In this document: one piece after another, positions 24,341-33,600 of the stretch | Layout: the number at the start of each line of letters is the position of its first letter | Numbering within the stretch: position 1 is the stretch's first letter | Assembly (NCBI GenBank): GCA_021770445.1 | Contig: JAETQY010000003.1 | Coordinates: forward strand, 51,531 to 115,530 | DNA: 64,000 nucleotides | Direction: 5' to 3' | DNA from: Bacillota bacterium | GTDB taxonomy: Bacteria; Bacillota; Clostridia; Oscillospirales; Oscillospiraceae | Position numbers and translations under genes: made by a program | The notes under the pieces: model-generated | Seen by the model: the letters and a program-made list of their open reading frames with translations, nothing else | What the model was told of the DNA's origin: nothing | Database searches by the model: none

Positions 24341-25995
24341 GCACCGTCTACACCCCCAAGCGCCTGCCCCCTCAGCTGCGCCAGTCCTCCACCACCCGGG
24401 CCATGATGCTGGACGTGATCGTGGCCCTGCTCCCCGCTTTGGGTATGGCCGTATTCTTCTTCGGGCCCCGGGTGCTGGCCCTGTGCGCCGTATCGGTGGC
24501 GTCCAGCGTGGGCTTTGAGCTCCTCTACCGGCTGCTCACCCGCCAGAGCCTGTCCATCGGCGACCTGTCCGCCTGCGTCACCGGCCTGCTTCTGGCCCTC
24601 AGCCTGCCCGCCAGCGCCCCCTACTGGGTGCCTGTGATGGGCGCCGCCTTTGCCATCATCGTGGTCAAGCAGTTCTACGGTGGCCTGGGCCGGAACTTTA
24701 TGAACCCCGCCCTGGCCGGCCGGATGCTGGCCGGCACCCTGCCCATGCTAATGACCACCTGGCCTCAGCCCATGCAGAAGCTATCCATGACCGCTGTGGA
24801 CGCGGTATCCTCCGCCACCCCCATGTCCTATCTTCATGAGGGCGCCCTCCCCCCTGTCCCTCTGGACCTGATGTTCCTGGGCAGGCGGGGCGGCTGTATG
24901 GGCGAGATATCCGCCTTTATGCTCCTGCTGGGGCTGGGCTACCTGCTGCTGCGCCGGGTGATCTCCGCCCGAGTCCCCCTGTCCTACCTGGGCACGGTGG
25001 CGGCCGTCGCCCTGCTCTCCGCCCCCGAGGGGGTCTCTCCCCCGGTCTGGACCGCCTATCAGCTCATGGGCGGCGGCCTGCTCATGGGGGCCATCTTTTT
25101 CGCCACCGACCCCACTACCTCCCCAGTCACCCCCCGGGGTCAGGTGATGTACGGCGTGGGCTGCGGCCTGCTCACCGTGCTGCTGCGCTCCTCCAGCCCA
25201 TACCCCGAGGGGGTGGGCTGGGCCATCCTCACCATGAACTGCATGGTGTGGTTGCTGGACCGACTGGGTCTGCCCCGGCGCTTCGGCATCGGCAACTTTG
25301 CCGCCACCAGAGCCGCCCTGGCTCAGGGATTGGCCAACCTGTCCCAGATCAAATTCGTTCGTCCCAGGCTGAACCTCCACATTCCCAAACCCCGTGAGGG
25401 CCAGGCCCCCGGCGAGGCCTACCTGGACCTGCTGCGGGCTTTCCTGAAAACTGCGGGACCGCTGGCCGGCGTCTTTGTGGTCACCTGCACCGTCATCTTC
25501 GGGGTCCACCGCTTTACAGACCTGAATACCGCCCGGGCTGAGGTCCAGGCCCAGTACGAAATTTTGACCCAGGCCATGCCCCAGGCCGCCGTGGGGGCTG
25601 AGACCCCCTATCGGGCCGCCGGCGCCATGTCCATCACCGCCGGCTACGACGCTGAGGGCCACCTGCTGGGCTACTGCGTGGAGGTCCAGAGCCAGGGCTT
25701 CGCCGGCCCCATCACCATGACAGTGGGGGTGGACCTGAACGGAGCGGTCACCGGTGTGGCCGTCAACAGCCACAACGAGACCGACCGGGTGGGCACCGAG
25801 GCCATGACCTCCGGAGCTTTGGCCCGGTATGTGGGCCGGTCGGGCACCATCCGTACCTCCGGGCCCAACTCCATGGACGCAGTCAGCGGTGCCACCGCCA
25901 CCTCCAAGGCCATCACCGCCGGGGTCAACCGGGCGCTGAACATCGTGGCCAATCTGGACACCTCGGAGGAGATCAACTATGAAGATACGCAGTAA
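24337..25995 (+). CDS. fused RnfD-RnfG subunit
   Basis: A 552-residue single chain that joins two Rnf subunits. Residues 1-340 are RnfD: about nine membrane segments, GGLGRNFMNPALAGRM, and DAVSSAT with Thr161 as the expected covalent FMN site. A linker leads to one more membrane helix (about 373-392) and an RnfG periplasm-side domain with SHNETDRVG and DAVSGAT, Thr520 being the second expected FMN site. The GTG start overlaps the rnfC stop. No stop codon or frameshift divides the halves, so this is a true gene fusion. Covalent FMN is inferred from the S/T-G-A-T motif. Confidence 0.92.
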   Translation: MSTVYTPKRLPPQLRQSSTTRAMMLDVIVALLPALGMAVFFFGPRVLALCAVSVASSVGFELLYRLLTRQSLSIGDLSACVTGLLLALSLPASAPYWVPVMGAAFAIIVVKQFYGGLGRNFMNPALAGRMLAGTLPMLMTTWPQPMQKLSMTAVDAVSSATPMSYLHEGALPPVPLDLMFLGRRGGCMGEISAFMLLLGLGYLLLRRVISARVPLSYLGTVAAVALLSAPEGVSPPVWTAYQLMGGGLLMGAIFFATDPTTSPVTPRGQVMYGVGCGLLTVLLRSSSPYPEGVGWAILTMNCMVWLLDRLGLPRRFGIGNFAATRAALAQGLANLSQIKFVRPRLNLHIPKPREGQAPGEAYLDLLRAFLKTAGPLAGVFVVTCTVIFGVHRFTDLNTARAEVQAQYEILTQAMPQAAVGAETPYRAAGAMSITAGYDAEGHLLGYCVEVQSQGFAGPITMTVGVDLNGAVTGVAVNSHNETDRVGTEAMTSGALARYVGRSGTIRTSGPNSMDAVSGATATSKAITAGVNRALNIVANLDTSEEINYEDTQ

Positions 25996-26010
25996 AGGGG
26001 GGAAGGGACA

Positions 26011-26601
26011 GTGAACACCGCCCTTGAACTGGCTGGGGTGGCCCTGGCCGCCCTGTTGTCAGAAAACCTGGTGCTGGTCTCCTGCATGGGCATCGGCACC
26101 CACCGGGAGTCCTTCTCCCAGCCCCGGGAGGCCCTGCGCACCGGCATCTGCCTCACTGTGGTCATGGTGCTGGGGGTGCTGTGCGCCTGGCTCTTTGATT
26201 TCTGGGTGCTCACCCAGTATAACCTAGAGCACTTCCGGGTACTGGCTTTCGCCCTGCTGATCCCCGCCCTTGTCGCAGGGCTGCGCAGATTTTTGAGCGC
26301 CTGCGTCCCCGAGCTGTCTCGCCGGGTGGACGGCAACCTGGCCTCCATCTCCACCAACTGCGCCGCCCTGGGCACCGCCCTGCTGGTGGCTCAGCGCAGC
26401 TACGGACTGGGCTCCGCCCTCCTCTACGCCCTGTGCGGCGGCGTGGGCGCCACCCTGGCCCTGGCCAGCTTTGCCAGCTTACAGAAGGAAGTGGACCTGA
26501 ACCGCTGCCCCCGGGCCTTCCGGGGGGTGCCCATCCAGCTCATCACCGCCGGGCTGATGGCTATGGCCCTCATGGGCTACTACGGGCTGTATCTGGGATA
26601 G
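26011..26601 (+). CDS. rnfA: Rnf complex subunit RnfA
   Basis: A 196-residue membrane protein with six helices. VLVSCMGIG (Cys25) and ISTNCAALGTALLV (Cys117) match RnfA rather than RnfE; these cysteines bind the intramembrane [2Fe-2S] cluster that RnfA and RnfE share in studied complexes. No RnfE follows: a terminator starts four bases after the stop. The GTG start has GGGGGGAAGGG upstream. A homodimer of RnfA could replace the A/E pair, or rnfE and rnfB may be elsewhere in the genome. Confidence 0.92.
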   Translation: MNTALELAGVALAALLSENLVLVSCMGIGTHRESFSQPREALRTGICLTVVMVLGVLCAWLFDFWVLTQYNLEHFRVLAFALLIPALVAGLRRFLSACVPELSRRVDGNLASISTNCAALGTALLVAQRSYGLGSALLYALCGGVGATLALASFASLQKEVDLNRCPRAFRGVPIQLITAGLMAMALMGYYGLYLG

Positions 26602-26605
26602 ACAT

Positions 26606-26639
26606 AAAAACGCTCCGCCGTCCTGGCGGAGCGTTTTTT
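26606..26639. terminator. bidirectional terminator after rnfA
   Basis: AAAACGCTCCGCC and GGCGGAGCGTTTTTT pair around GTCCT. It also lies just past the stop of the convergent DUF1540 gene. Confidence 0.92.
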
Positions 26640-26646
26640 GCCTTTT

Positions 26647-26823
26647 TTACTTCGCGCCCAGCTTGAAGGAGGCGCACTCGGTGCCCTCACACTTGGTGGG
26701 GGAGCAGTCGCAGCAGCCCACCTTGATGGAGCTCAGGGAGCAGCAGTTCTGGGCGCGGTCGTTGTAGGCACAGGTGTCCACGGAACACTTGATGCTGGTG
26801 TTACAGGTCTTCTTGTCAGTCAT
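26647..26823 (-). CDS. DUF1540 small Cys-rich protein
   Basis: A 58-residue protein read from the minus strand: MTDKKTCNTSIKCSVDTC at the start, then CAYNDRAQNC, VGCCDCS and KCEGTEC, ten or more Cys in all. The spacing fits the DUF1540 domain common in Clostridia and often found in sporulating species. The ATG at 26823 has AAGGAGGG upstream at good distance. It was missed by length filters but start, stop, ribosome site and terminator all agree. Metal binding is likely, function unknown. Confidence 0.85.
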   Translation of the reverse strand: MTDKKTCNTSIKCSVDTCAYNDRAQNCCSLSSIKVGCCDCSPTKCEGTECASFKLGAK

Positions 26824-26878
26824 GATACTAAACCCTCCTTGTTTCGGATGGGCTTAGTATGCGATGCGCCGCTCAGGT

Positions 26879-27784
26879 CTATTCCTCCGGCGGAGAAGAT
26901 TTTTTTATCTTTTTGAAAAATTTCGGCTGGCGGGGGTCGATGTCCTCGGGCTGGACGTCCACCACCTGGGGGATGAACCGCCTGGCAAACTTCCCCTTGC
27001 CCCGGGTCTTGACATAGAAATAGCCGATGATGGAAAAGACCACCGCGCCAATGAAGTTGACGAACAGGTCCTTCATGGTATCCAGGATGCCGATGTCCAG
27101 ATAGCCCCCCAGGCCCAGGGAGATCTGCCGGCCGTCTGCCGTCACCACGATGGTGTCCACAATATTTTCAATGAGTACCCGGTTATTCTTCCCGGTGGGG
27201 TCCAGCATGACAGAGGAGATGGAGTGGACCACGGCGTCCTTCTGCATGTCCAGGGCCATGAGCTGGTCCATGCCGCACTCGAAGAACTCCCACAGCACCC
27301 CGATGGTCATGGAGAAGCAGAAGGCCACGATGGACATGAACACCGGCGACAGGGACAGGGAGAATTTCTCCGTGCGGTTGAGCATGTCCACCAGGGCAAA
27401 GCCGATGGCGGCACAGAGAAAGCCGTTGAGGGTGTGGAGGATGGTATCCCAGCCCTTGAAGGTGGTGTAGAAGGAGCTGATCTCCCCCAAAATCTCGGCG
27501 GCAAAGATGAAGAGCATAATGATGATCTCCATGGTGTTGGGCAGGTCGATCATCAGCGCCCGCTCGAACACCGTGGGCAGCAGGAAGAGTACCAGGGTCA
27601 GGGCGCACAGAAAGACGCTCTCAAAGTCCCCGTTGAAGAACTGGGCCACCATCACGGCAATGACCAGAAAGCGCAGGATGAAGTAGACCGCCGCCACCAC
27701 CCGCTTGCGCCGCAGGGCGTCGTGGGCGGCGGAGAGGACCGCCCGCAGTCCCTTTTTCTTTTTCGCCACAAACTCTACCCCCAT
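26879..27784 (-). CDS. multi-spanning membrane protein of unknown function
   Basis: A 301-residue protein with a basic N-terminus, about seven hydrophobic segments (residues 30-190 and a last one near 240-258) and a basic, Pro-containing cytoplasmic tail. Between helices lies GWDTILHTLNGFLCAAIGFALVDMLNR, and WEFFECGMDQLM follows a later helix; the conserved His, Asp and Glu suggest a functional membrane site. I do not recognise the family with certainty. The ATG at 27784 has a poor ribosome site; a GTG five codons later, after GGGGGT, is an alternative start. A palindromic repeat lies just upstream. Confidence 0.7.
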   Translation of the reverse strand: MGVEFVAKKKKGLRAVLSAAHDALRRKRVVAAVYFILRFLVIAVMVAQFFNGDFESVFLCALTLVLFLLPTVFERALMIDLPNTMEIIIMLFIFAAEILGEISSFYTTFKGWDTILHTLNGFLCAAIGFALVDMLNRTEKFSLSLSPVFMSIVAFCFSMTIGVLWEFFECGMDQLMALDMQKDAVVHSISSVMLDPTGKNNRVLIENIVDTIVVTADGRQISLGLGGYLDIGILDTMKDLFVNFIGAVVFSIIGYFYVKTRGKGKFARRFIPQVVDVQPEDIDPRQPKFFKKIKKSSPPEE

Positions 27785-27794
27785 CTCTTTGATC

Positions 27795-27850
27795 GGGCCG
27801 CCGAGGGCGGCGGCCCCTACGGTAGGGGGCGGCCCCCTGGCCGCCCCGCC
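27795..27850. repeat. two-unit palindromic repeat, reversed arrangement
   Basis: The unit ending GGCGGCGGCCCCTAC is followed by a unit starting GTAGGGGGCGGCC. The units are those of 4530-4593, but here the CCCCTAC and GTAGGGG ends meet in the middle rather than forming the outer edges. It lies in the leader of the membrane protein gene. Confidence 0.7.
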
Positions 27851-27953
27851 AATTTTCTACATTTAGTATAGTCTTTTTCGCCGGGAAAGTCAAGAAAGCC
27901 GCCTGTCAAGGCTCAGCCCCCAGGCGCATAGACTGGTTCGGAGGTGATTATAT

Positions 27954-28166
27954 ATGGACCTGCGCAACAGACAGATCACGGTAGGAGAGCTGCTGGACAA
28001 CCCGAAGTCCAAGGCGGTCTTTCAGCGCCGCTTCGGGAAATTCATGAAGCACCCCATGGTGGGCGCGGCCCGCTCCCTCTCCCTGGCCCAGCTCCAGGAG
28101 ATGGCGGCGGTCTACATTCCCCAGAAGACCATCCAGGAGACCCTGCGGGAGCTGGAACAGCTTTGA
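27954..28166 (+). CDS. small helical protein of unknown function
   Basis: A 70-residue protein beginning MDLRNRQITVGELLDNPKSK, predicted to be all helix, with a Leu-rich second half (LSLAQLQEMAAVYIPQKTIQETLREL). Similar small domains are common in Clostridia, sometimes as C-terminal extensions of larger proteins, but I cannot name a function. The ATG has GGAGGTGA at ideal spacing. It stands alone ahead of the pgeF promoter. Confidence 0.7.
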   Translation: MDLRNRQITVGELLDNPKSKAVFQRRFGKFMKHPMVGAARSLSLAQLQEMAAVYIPQKTIQETLRELEQL

Positions 28167-28220
28167 GCAGTTTGCCCGCTCCCGGGAGAAAAATATGTTC
28201 CTTTTCTTCTGAGTTGTGGG

Positions 28221-28249
28221 TTGTCAAGTTCCCAATTATCGGCTAAAAT
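28221..28249 (+). promoter_or_regulatory. promoter TTGTCA-17-TAAAAT ahead of pgeF
   Basis: TTGTCA at 28221-28226 and TAAAAT at 28244-28249 are 17 bases apart, 31 bases ahead of the pgeF ATG. It would also drive the binding-protein gene and purL. Confidence 0.65.
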
Positions 28250-28280
28250 AGAATATCATCAACACAACGGAGGGGTCGCC

Positions 28281-29093
28281 ATGGAGATCATCAAACAGCA
28301 GCGCCATGGCGTCCCTTTTTATGCCTGTACCGACCCGGCCTGGGCGGGGGCGGCCCACGGCTTCTCCACCCGGCTGGGGGGCGTCTCCCCCGCCCCCATG
28401 GACAGTCTCAACCTGGGGGCCAACCGGGGGGACGACCCGGCCAATGTCCGGGAGAACTTCTCCCGCTTCTGCGCCGCCATCGGGACGGACCCCAACGCCC
28501 TGGTGAAGAACCACCAGATCCACAGCGATATCATCCGCCCGGTCACCCGGGCCGACGTAATGCCCTCCCCCGAGGCCCCCGGCCTGTGTGAGGCGGACGG
28601 CCTCATCACCAACGAGCCCGGAGTGTGCCTAACCATCTTCTCTGGGGACTGTATCCCCGTCCTGCTCTACGACCCGGCTGGCCGCTGCGTGGCCGCCGTC
28701 CACGCCGGCTGGAGGGGCACCGCCATCGGCGCTGCCACCCGGGCGGCAGAGGCCATGGTCCGGGACTACGGCTGCCGTCCTGAAAACATCCTAGCCGCCA
28801 TCGGGCCGGGCATCTCCCCCTGCTGCTTCGAGACCCACGTCGATGTCCCAGACGGCCTGCGGGCTGGGCTGGGGACGGACGCCCAGCCCTTCATCCGCCC
28901 CCTGCCCCAGGAGGGCAAGTTCTCCGTGGACCTGAAGGGGGCTAACGCTCGCTGGCTGGAGCGGGCAGGCCTACTGCGGGAGCATATCGCCATCTGCTCC
29001 GCCTGCACCGCCTGCGGTCTGGACGAGTTCTGGTCCCACCGGGTCCAAGGAGGACAGCGGGGCAGCATGGCGGCCATGATCCAACTGGTATAA
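28281..29093 (+). CDS. pgeF: peptidoglycan editing factor PgeF / multicopper-like purine nucleoside phosphorylase (YfiH family)
   Basis: A 270-residue YfiH/DUF152 protein of normal length. The metal and catalytic blocks are visible: KNHQIHSD, EADGLITN, GDCIPVLLYDP, AAVHAGWRGT and IGPGISPCCFE. Family members cleave purine nucleosides, and E. coli YfiH removes mis-inserted L-Ser from peptidoglycan precursors. The ATG at 28281 follows GGAGGGG; the longer frame overlaps the promoter. It is first in a tight operon with a binding protein and purL, which fits a purine link. Confidence 0.9.
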   Translation: MEIIKQQRHGVPFYACTDPAWAGAAHGFSTRLGGVSPAPMDSLNLGANRGDDPANVRENFSRFCAAIGTDPNALVKNHQIHSDIIRPVTRADVMPSPEAPGLCEADGLITNEPGVCLTIFSGDCIPVLLYDPAGRCVAAVHAGWRGTAIGAATRAAEAMVRDYGCRPENILAAIGPGISPCCFETHVDVPDGLRAGLGTDAQPFIRPLPQEGKFSVDLKGANARWLERAGLLREHIAICSACTACGLDEFWSHRVQGGQRGSMAAMIQLV

Positions 29094-29106
29094 CGAGGAA
29101 CGATCC

Positions 29107-30630
29107 ATGAAAAAACTGCTTGCGTCACTTCTGCCCGCCGCCTTACTTCTCTCCCTGGCTTCCTGCGGCGGAGGGCCCCTCCCCGACCTCTCTGGCTCCG
29201 CCTCCTCTTCGGGGGGCGTGAGCCAGACGGAGGACCCGCCCCCCAGAGATATCCCCTTCACCCTGGCCTTCTACCCGGAGTTCAGCCTCCACCCCGCCCT
29301 GGCCGCCAACCGGGCCAACCTCACCCTGGCCCCTCTGCTCTACGAGAGCCTGTTCACGGTGGACGCCTCCTTCCAGGCCCAGCCGGTGCTGTGTCAGAGC
29401 TTTGCCGTCAGCGAGGACAAGCTGGTGTGGACCTTCACCCTGCGATCCGGGATCACCTTCTCCGACGGCACCCCCCTGGACGGACAGGCGGTGGCCGCCG
29501 CCCTGGAGCTGGCCCGCTCCGACAGGGGCCGGTACCGGGCCCGGCTGGCCGGCGTGGCGTCCGTCGCCGCCCCGGCGGAGGCCCCCAATCAGGTCATTGT
29601 GACCCTGCGCCGGCCCAACGGCTCCCTGCCCCTGCTGCTGGACATCCCCATCGCCTTGGGGGAGGGGGACCACCCCGCCGGCACCGGGCCTTACGTACTG
29701 GCGGAGGACGGAGAGTCCCTCACCGCTCGGACCGGCTGGTGGCAGAAGGAGAAAGCCCTGCCTGTCCAGTCCATCCCCCTCCACGGCGTAAGCAAGAGCG
29801 ACGATCTGCTTTACGCCTTTGACGCCGGGGACGTCTCTCTGGCAGACGTGGACCTGATGGCCACCAACGCCATGGGCTACGGCGGCAACTACCAGACCTG
29901 GGACTACCCCACCGCCGACTTCCTCTACCTGGGCTTTAACACCCAAAGCGGCCTGTGCCGCACGCCGGAGGTCCGCCGGGCGCTGGCCCTGGCGGTGGAC
30001 CGGGACACGGCTGTCTCCATCTCCTATGCCAACCACGCCCGCCCGGTCCGGCTTCCCGTCCACCCGGACAGCCCCCTGTACAGCCAGGCCGCGGCCCAGG
30101 CCGCTCCGGACTTTGACCCGGAGGAGCTGGCCCTTCAGGCGGAGGGCCTGCGCCTTCCCGGCAAGACCCTTGTCTTTCTGGTCAACAGCGAGAATACCGC
30201 CAAGGCCGCCGTCGCCCAGCGCATCGCCTACCAGCTGGAGGCCGCCGGCCTCACCGTGGAGCTACAACAGCTCCCCTTCGAGGGCTTCACCGCTGCCCTG
30301 GCCGCTGGGAGCTTTGACCTGTACCTGGGGGAGACAGTGCTCACCGCCGACTTTGACCTCGCCCCCCTGCTGTCCTCCGCCGGCGCGCTCAACTACGGCG
30401 GCTGGCAGCACGAGAGGGCCGACGGCCTGCTCTACGCCATGCACACCGCCTCGACCGAGGACAAGCCCGCCGCCGCCCAGGCCCTGTTCGAGCTGCTGAA
30501 CGAGCAGACGCCCATCGTCCCCATCGCCTTTAAGAACGGCTCCGTCCTCACCCAGTGGGGCAGGCTGTCGGGGCTGTCCCCGGTGCGGGGAAATGTGTTT
30601 TATCAGATAGAAAATTGGAATGTGAAATAA
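29107..30630 (+). CDS. ABC transporter substrate-binding lipoprotein, family 5 (peptide/nickel type)
   Basis: A 507-residue extracytoplasmic lipoprotein. The signal ends LLLSLASC, a lipobox with the lipidated Cys near residue 20. The SBP_bac_5 pattern is clear: LAPLLYESLFTVDA, VWTFTLRSGITFSDGTPLDGQAVAAAL, and PEVRRALALAVDRD. It should bind a peptide or similar ligand outside the membrane. No permease or ATPase gene is next to it; it lies 13 bases after pgeF and 18 bases before purL, so it must use a transporter encoded elsewhere. Confidence 0.9.
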   Translation: MKKLLASLLPAALLLSLASCGGGPLPDLSGSASSSGGVSQTEDPPPRDIPFTLAFYPEFSLHPALAANRANLTLAPLLYESLFTVDASFQAQPVLCQSFAVSEDKLVWTFTLRSGITFSDGTPLDGQAVAAALELARSDRGRYRARLAGVASVAAPAEAPNQVIVTLRRPNGSLPLLLDIPIALGEGDHPAGTGPYVLAEDGESLTARTGWWQKEKALPVQSIPLHGVSKSDDLLYAFDAGDVSLADVDLMATNAMGYGGNYQTWDYPTADFLYLGFNTQSGLCRTPEVRRALALAVDRDTAVSISYANHARPVRLPVHPDSPLYSQAAAQAAPDFDPEELALQAEGLRLPGKTLVFLVNSENTAKAAVAQRIAYQLEAAGLTVELQQLPFEGFTAALAAGSFDLYLGETVLTADFDLAPLLSSAGALNYGGWQHERADGLLYAMHTASTEDKPAAAQALFELLNEQTPIVPIAFKNGSVLTQWGRLSGLSPVRGNVFYQIENWNVK

Positions 30631-30648
30631 AAACGGAGGAAAAGGACC

Positions 30649-33600
30649 ATGAGTGTTTACCGCTGCTACTCCAAGAAAAAAGAGGGCTTCGACGTAGAGG
30701 CCCAGGGCCTATGCAAACAGCTGCGGGAGCAGTTGGGCATCCAAGGGCTCCATTCCGTGACCATCCTGAACCGGTACGACGTGGAGCAGATCGACCCCGC
30801 CGTCTACCAGCGGGCCAAGGGCATCGTCTTCTCCGAGCCCCAGGTGGACGTGGTATACGACGAGGACTTCCCCATGCCCCGGATCGCGGGGGCCTGCTTC
30901 GCCGTGGAGGCTTTGCCCGGCCAGTTCGACCAGCGGGCGGACTCGGCGGCCCAGTGCATCCAGCTCATGGCCGGGGTGGACCGACCCCTGGTGGCCTACG
31001 CCAAGGTCTACTTCCTGGAGGGGGCCATCTCCCAGGCTGAGCTGGACAAGATCAAGGCTTTCCTGATTAACCCCGTGGAGAGCCGGGAGGCCTCCATGGA
31101 CAAGCCGGCCACCCTGGTGCGCTCCCACGCCATCCCCGACCATGTGGACACGGTGGCCGGCTTCACCGCCCTGGACGAGGCCGGTCTGGCCGCTCTGCTG
31201 GACTCTCTGGGGCTGGCTATGGACCTGGACGACCTGAAATTCCTCCAGGCCTACTTCCGGGACGAGGAGCAGCGGGACCCCACCATCACCGAGGTGCGGG
31301 TGGTGGACACCTACTGGTCCGACCACTGCCGCCACACCACCTTCTCCACCCACCTGGATGAGGTCAAGATCGACGACCCCGCCGTCAAGGCGGCCTATGA
31401 GCGCTACTTAGCCGCTCGGGTGGAGGTCTACGGGGAGGAGAGGGCGGCCAAACGGCCCCAGACCCTCATGGACATCGCCACCATCGGCACCAAGGTGCTG
31501 AAAAAGCGGGGGCTGCTCCCCGAGCTGGACGAGAGCGAGGAGATCAACGCCTGCTCCATCCACGTCCCCGCCCAGGTGGACGGGAAGGAGCAGGACTGGC
31601 TGCTCATGTTCAAGAACGAGACCCACAACCACCCCACCGAGATTGAGCCCTTCGGCGGCGCGGCCACCTGCATCGGCGGCTGCATCCGGGACCCCCTGTC
31701 CGGCCGGGTGTATGTCCATCAGGCCATGCGCTTCACTGGCGGTGGCGACCCCCGGGTCCCCTTTGACCAGACCCTGGAGGGCAAGCTGCCCCAGCGCAAG
31801 CTGGCCCAGACCGCCGCGGCGGGCTACTCCTCCTACGGCAACCAGATTGGCCTGGCCACCGGCCACGTGGCCGAGGTGTACCATGAGGGCTACATCGCCA
31901 AGCGGCTGGAGTGCGGCGCCGTGGTGGGCGCGGCCCCGGCGGAGAACGTGCGCCGGGAGCGGCCCGCCCCCGGGGACGTGGTCATCCTGCTGGGCGGACG
32001 CACCGGCCGGGACGGCATCGGCGGGGCCACCGGCTCCTCCAAGAGCCACAACAAGAAATCGCTCACCACTATGGCCTCCGAGGTCCAGAAGGGCAACGCC
32101 CCCGAGGAGCGGAAGATTCAGCGCCTGTTCCGGGACGGGAATGTCACCCGGCTCATCAAGCGGTGCAACGACTTCGGCGCGGGCGGCGTCAGCGTGGCCA
32201 TCGGCGAGCTGGCCGACGGGCTGGAGATCGACCTGGACGCCGTGCGCAAGAAGTACGACGGCCTGGACGGCACCGAGCTGGCCATCTCCGAGAGCCAGGA
32301 GCGGATGGCGGTGGTGGTGGCCGCCGGGGATGCGGACAAGTTCATCGCCGCCGCCGAGAAGGAGAATCTGGAGGCCTACCGGGTAGCTGTTGTCACCGAG
32401 AGCCCCCGGATGGTGATGCACTGGAAGGGACAGAAGATCGCCGACCTGAGCCGGGAATTTTTGAACACCAACGGCGCGGTGAAGCACGCCGCTGCCCACA
32501 TCGGCGCAAAAGAGCGTTTTTACAGCGGCGGGCCCCAGGTCACATCCCTGCGGGACATGGCCTCCAGCTTGAAGTGTGCCAGCCGCCGTGGATTGACCGA
32601 GCGGTTCGACGGCTCCATCGGGGCGGGGTCCGTCCTCATGCCCTTCGGCGGCAAGTACCAGACCACCCCCGCCCAGGCTATGGCGGCGCTGCTGCCCGTC
32701 CTTCCGGGACAGGAGACCGACCAGGCCAGCGTCATGGCCTGGGGCTGCGACCCGGAGGCCCTGTCCGCCAACCCCTACCGGGGGGCCTACGACGCCGTGA
32801 CCACCTCCATCGCCAAGCTGGTGGCCGCCGGCGCGGATTACAAGAAGGTTTACCTCACTCTTCAAGAGTTCTTTGAGAAGCTCCGGGACGAGCCCGCCCG
32901 CTGGGGCAAGCCCGCCGCCGCTCTGCTGGGGGCGCTGGACGCCCAGCTGGACTACGGCGCCGCTGCCATCGGCGGCAAGGACTCCATGTCCGGCTCCTTC
33001 CTGGATAAGGACGTGCCCCCCACCCTGATTTCTTTCGCCATTGCCCCCATCAAGGCCGGAGAGATGATCACCCCAGAGTTCAAGGAGGCGGGCCACCCGG
33101 TCTACTGCTTCTCCCCTGACGAGGACGGCGCCGGGGCTATGAAAGAGGGCTGGGGGCAGTTCCACGCCCTGTGTCAGGCGGGTAAAGTGAAAGCTGCATG
33201 GGCTGTGGAAAACAGTCTGGCAGAGGCTGTGACAAAGATGTCCTTCGGCAACCGCGTCGGCTTCCAGGCCGGTGTGGACAATACCGCCTGGTATCTGCCA
33301 AAATCCGGCTTTATCGCGGCTGAATTGACCGAGGAGGTCAATCTGCCTCACGCCCACCGCATCGGCGAGACCACCGAGGCCCCCATTATCGCCCTGCCCG
33401 GCGAGGCTGTGCCGGTTGATGAGCTGCTCAAGCTCAACGAGGGCGTGCTGGAGGAGGTCTACCCCACCAGGGCGGGCAGCTCCGAGGAAGTGCAGACTAT
33501 TTCCTGGGACAAGCGCTCCCCCGCCGTCTGCAAGCATAAAGTCGCCCATCCCAAGGCGGTGATTCCCGTCTTCCCCGGCACCAACTGCGAGTACGACACC

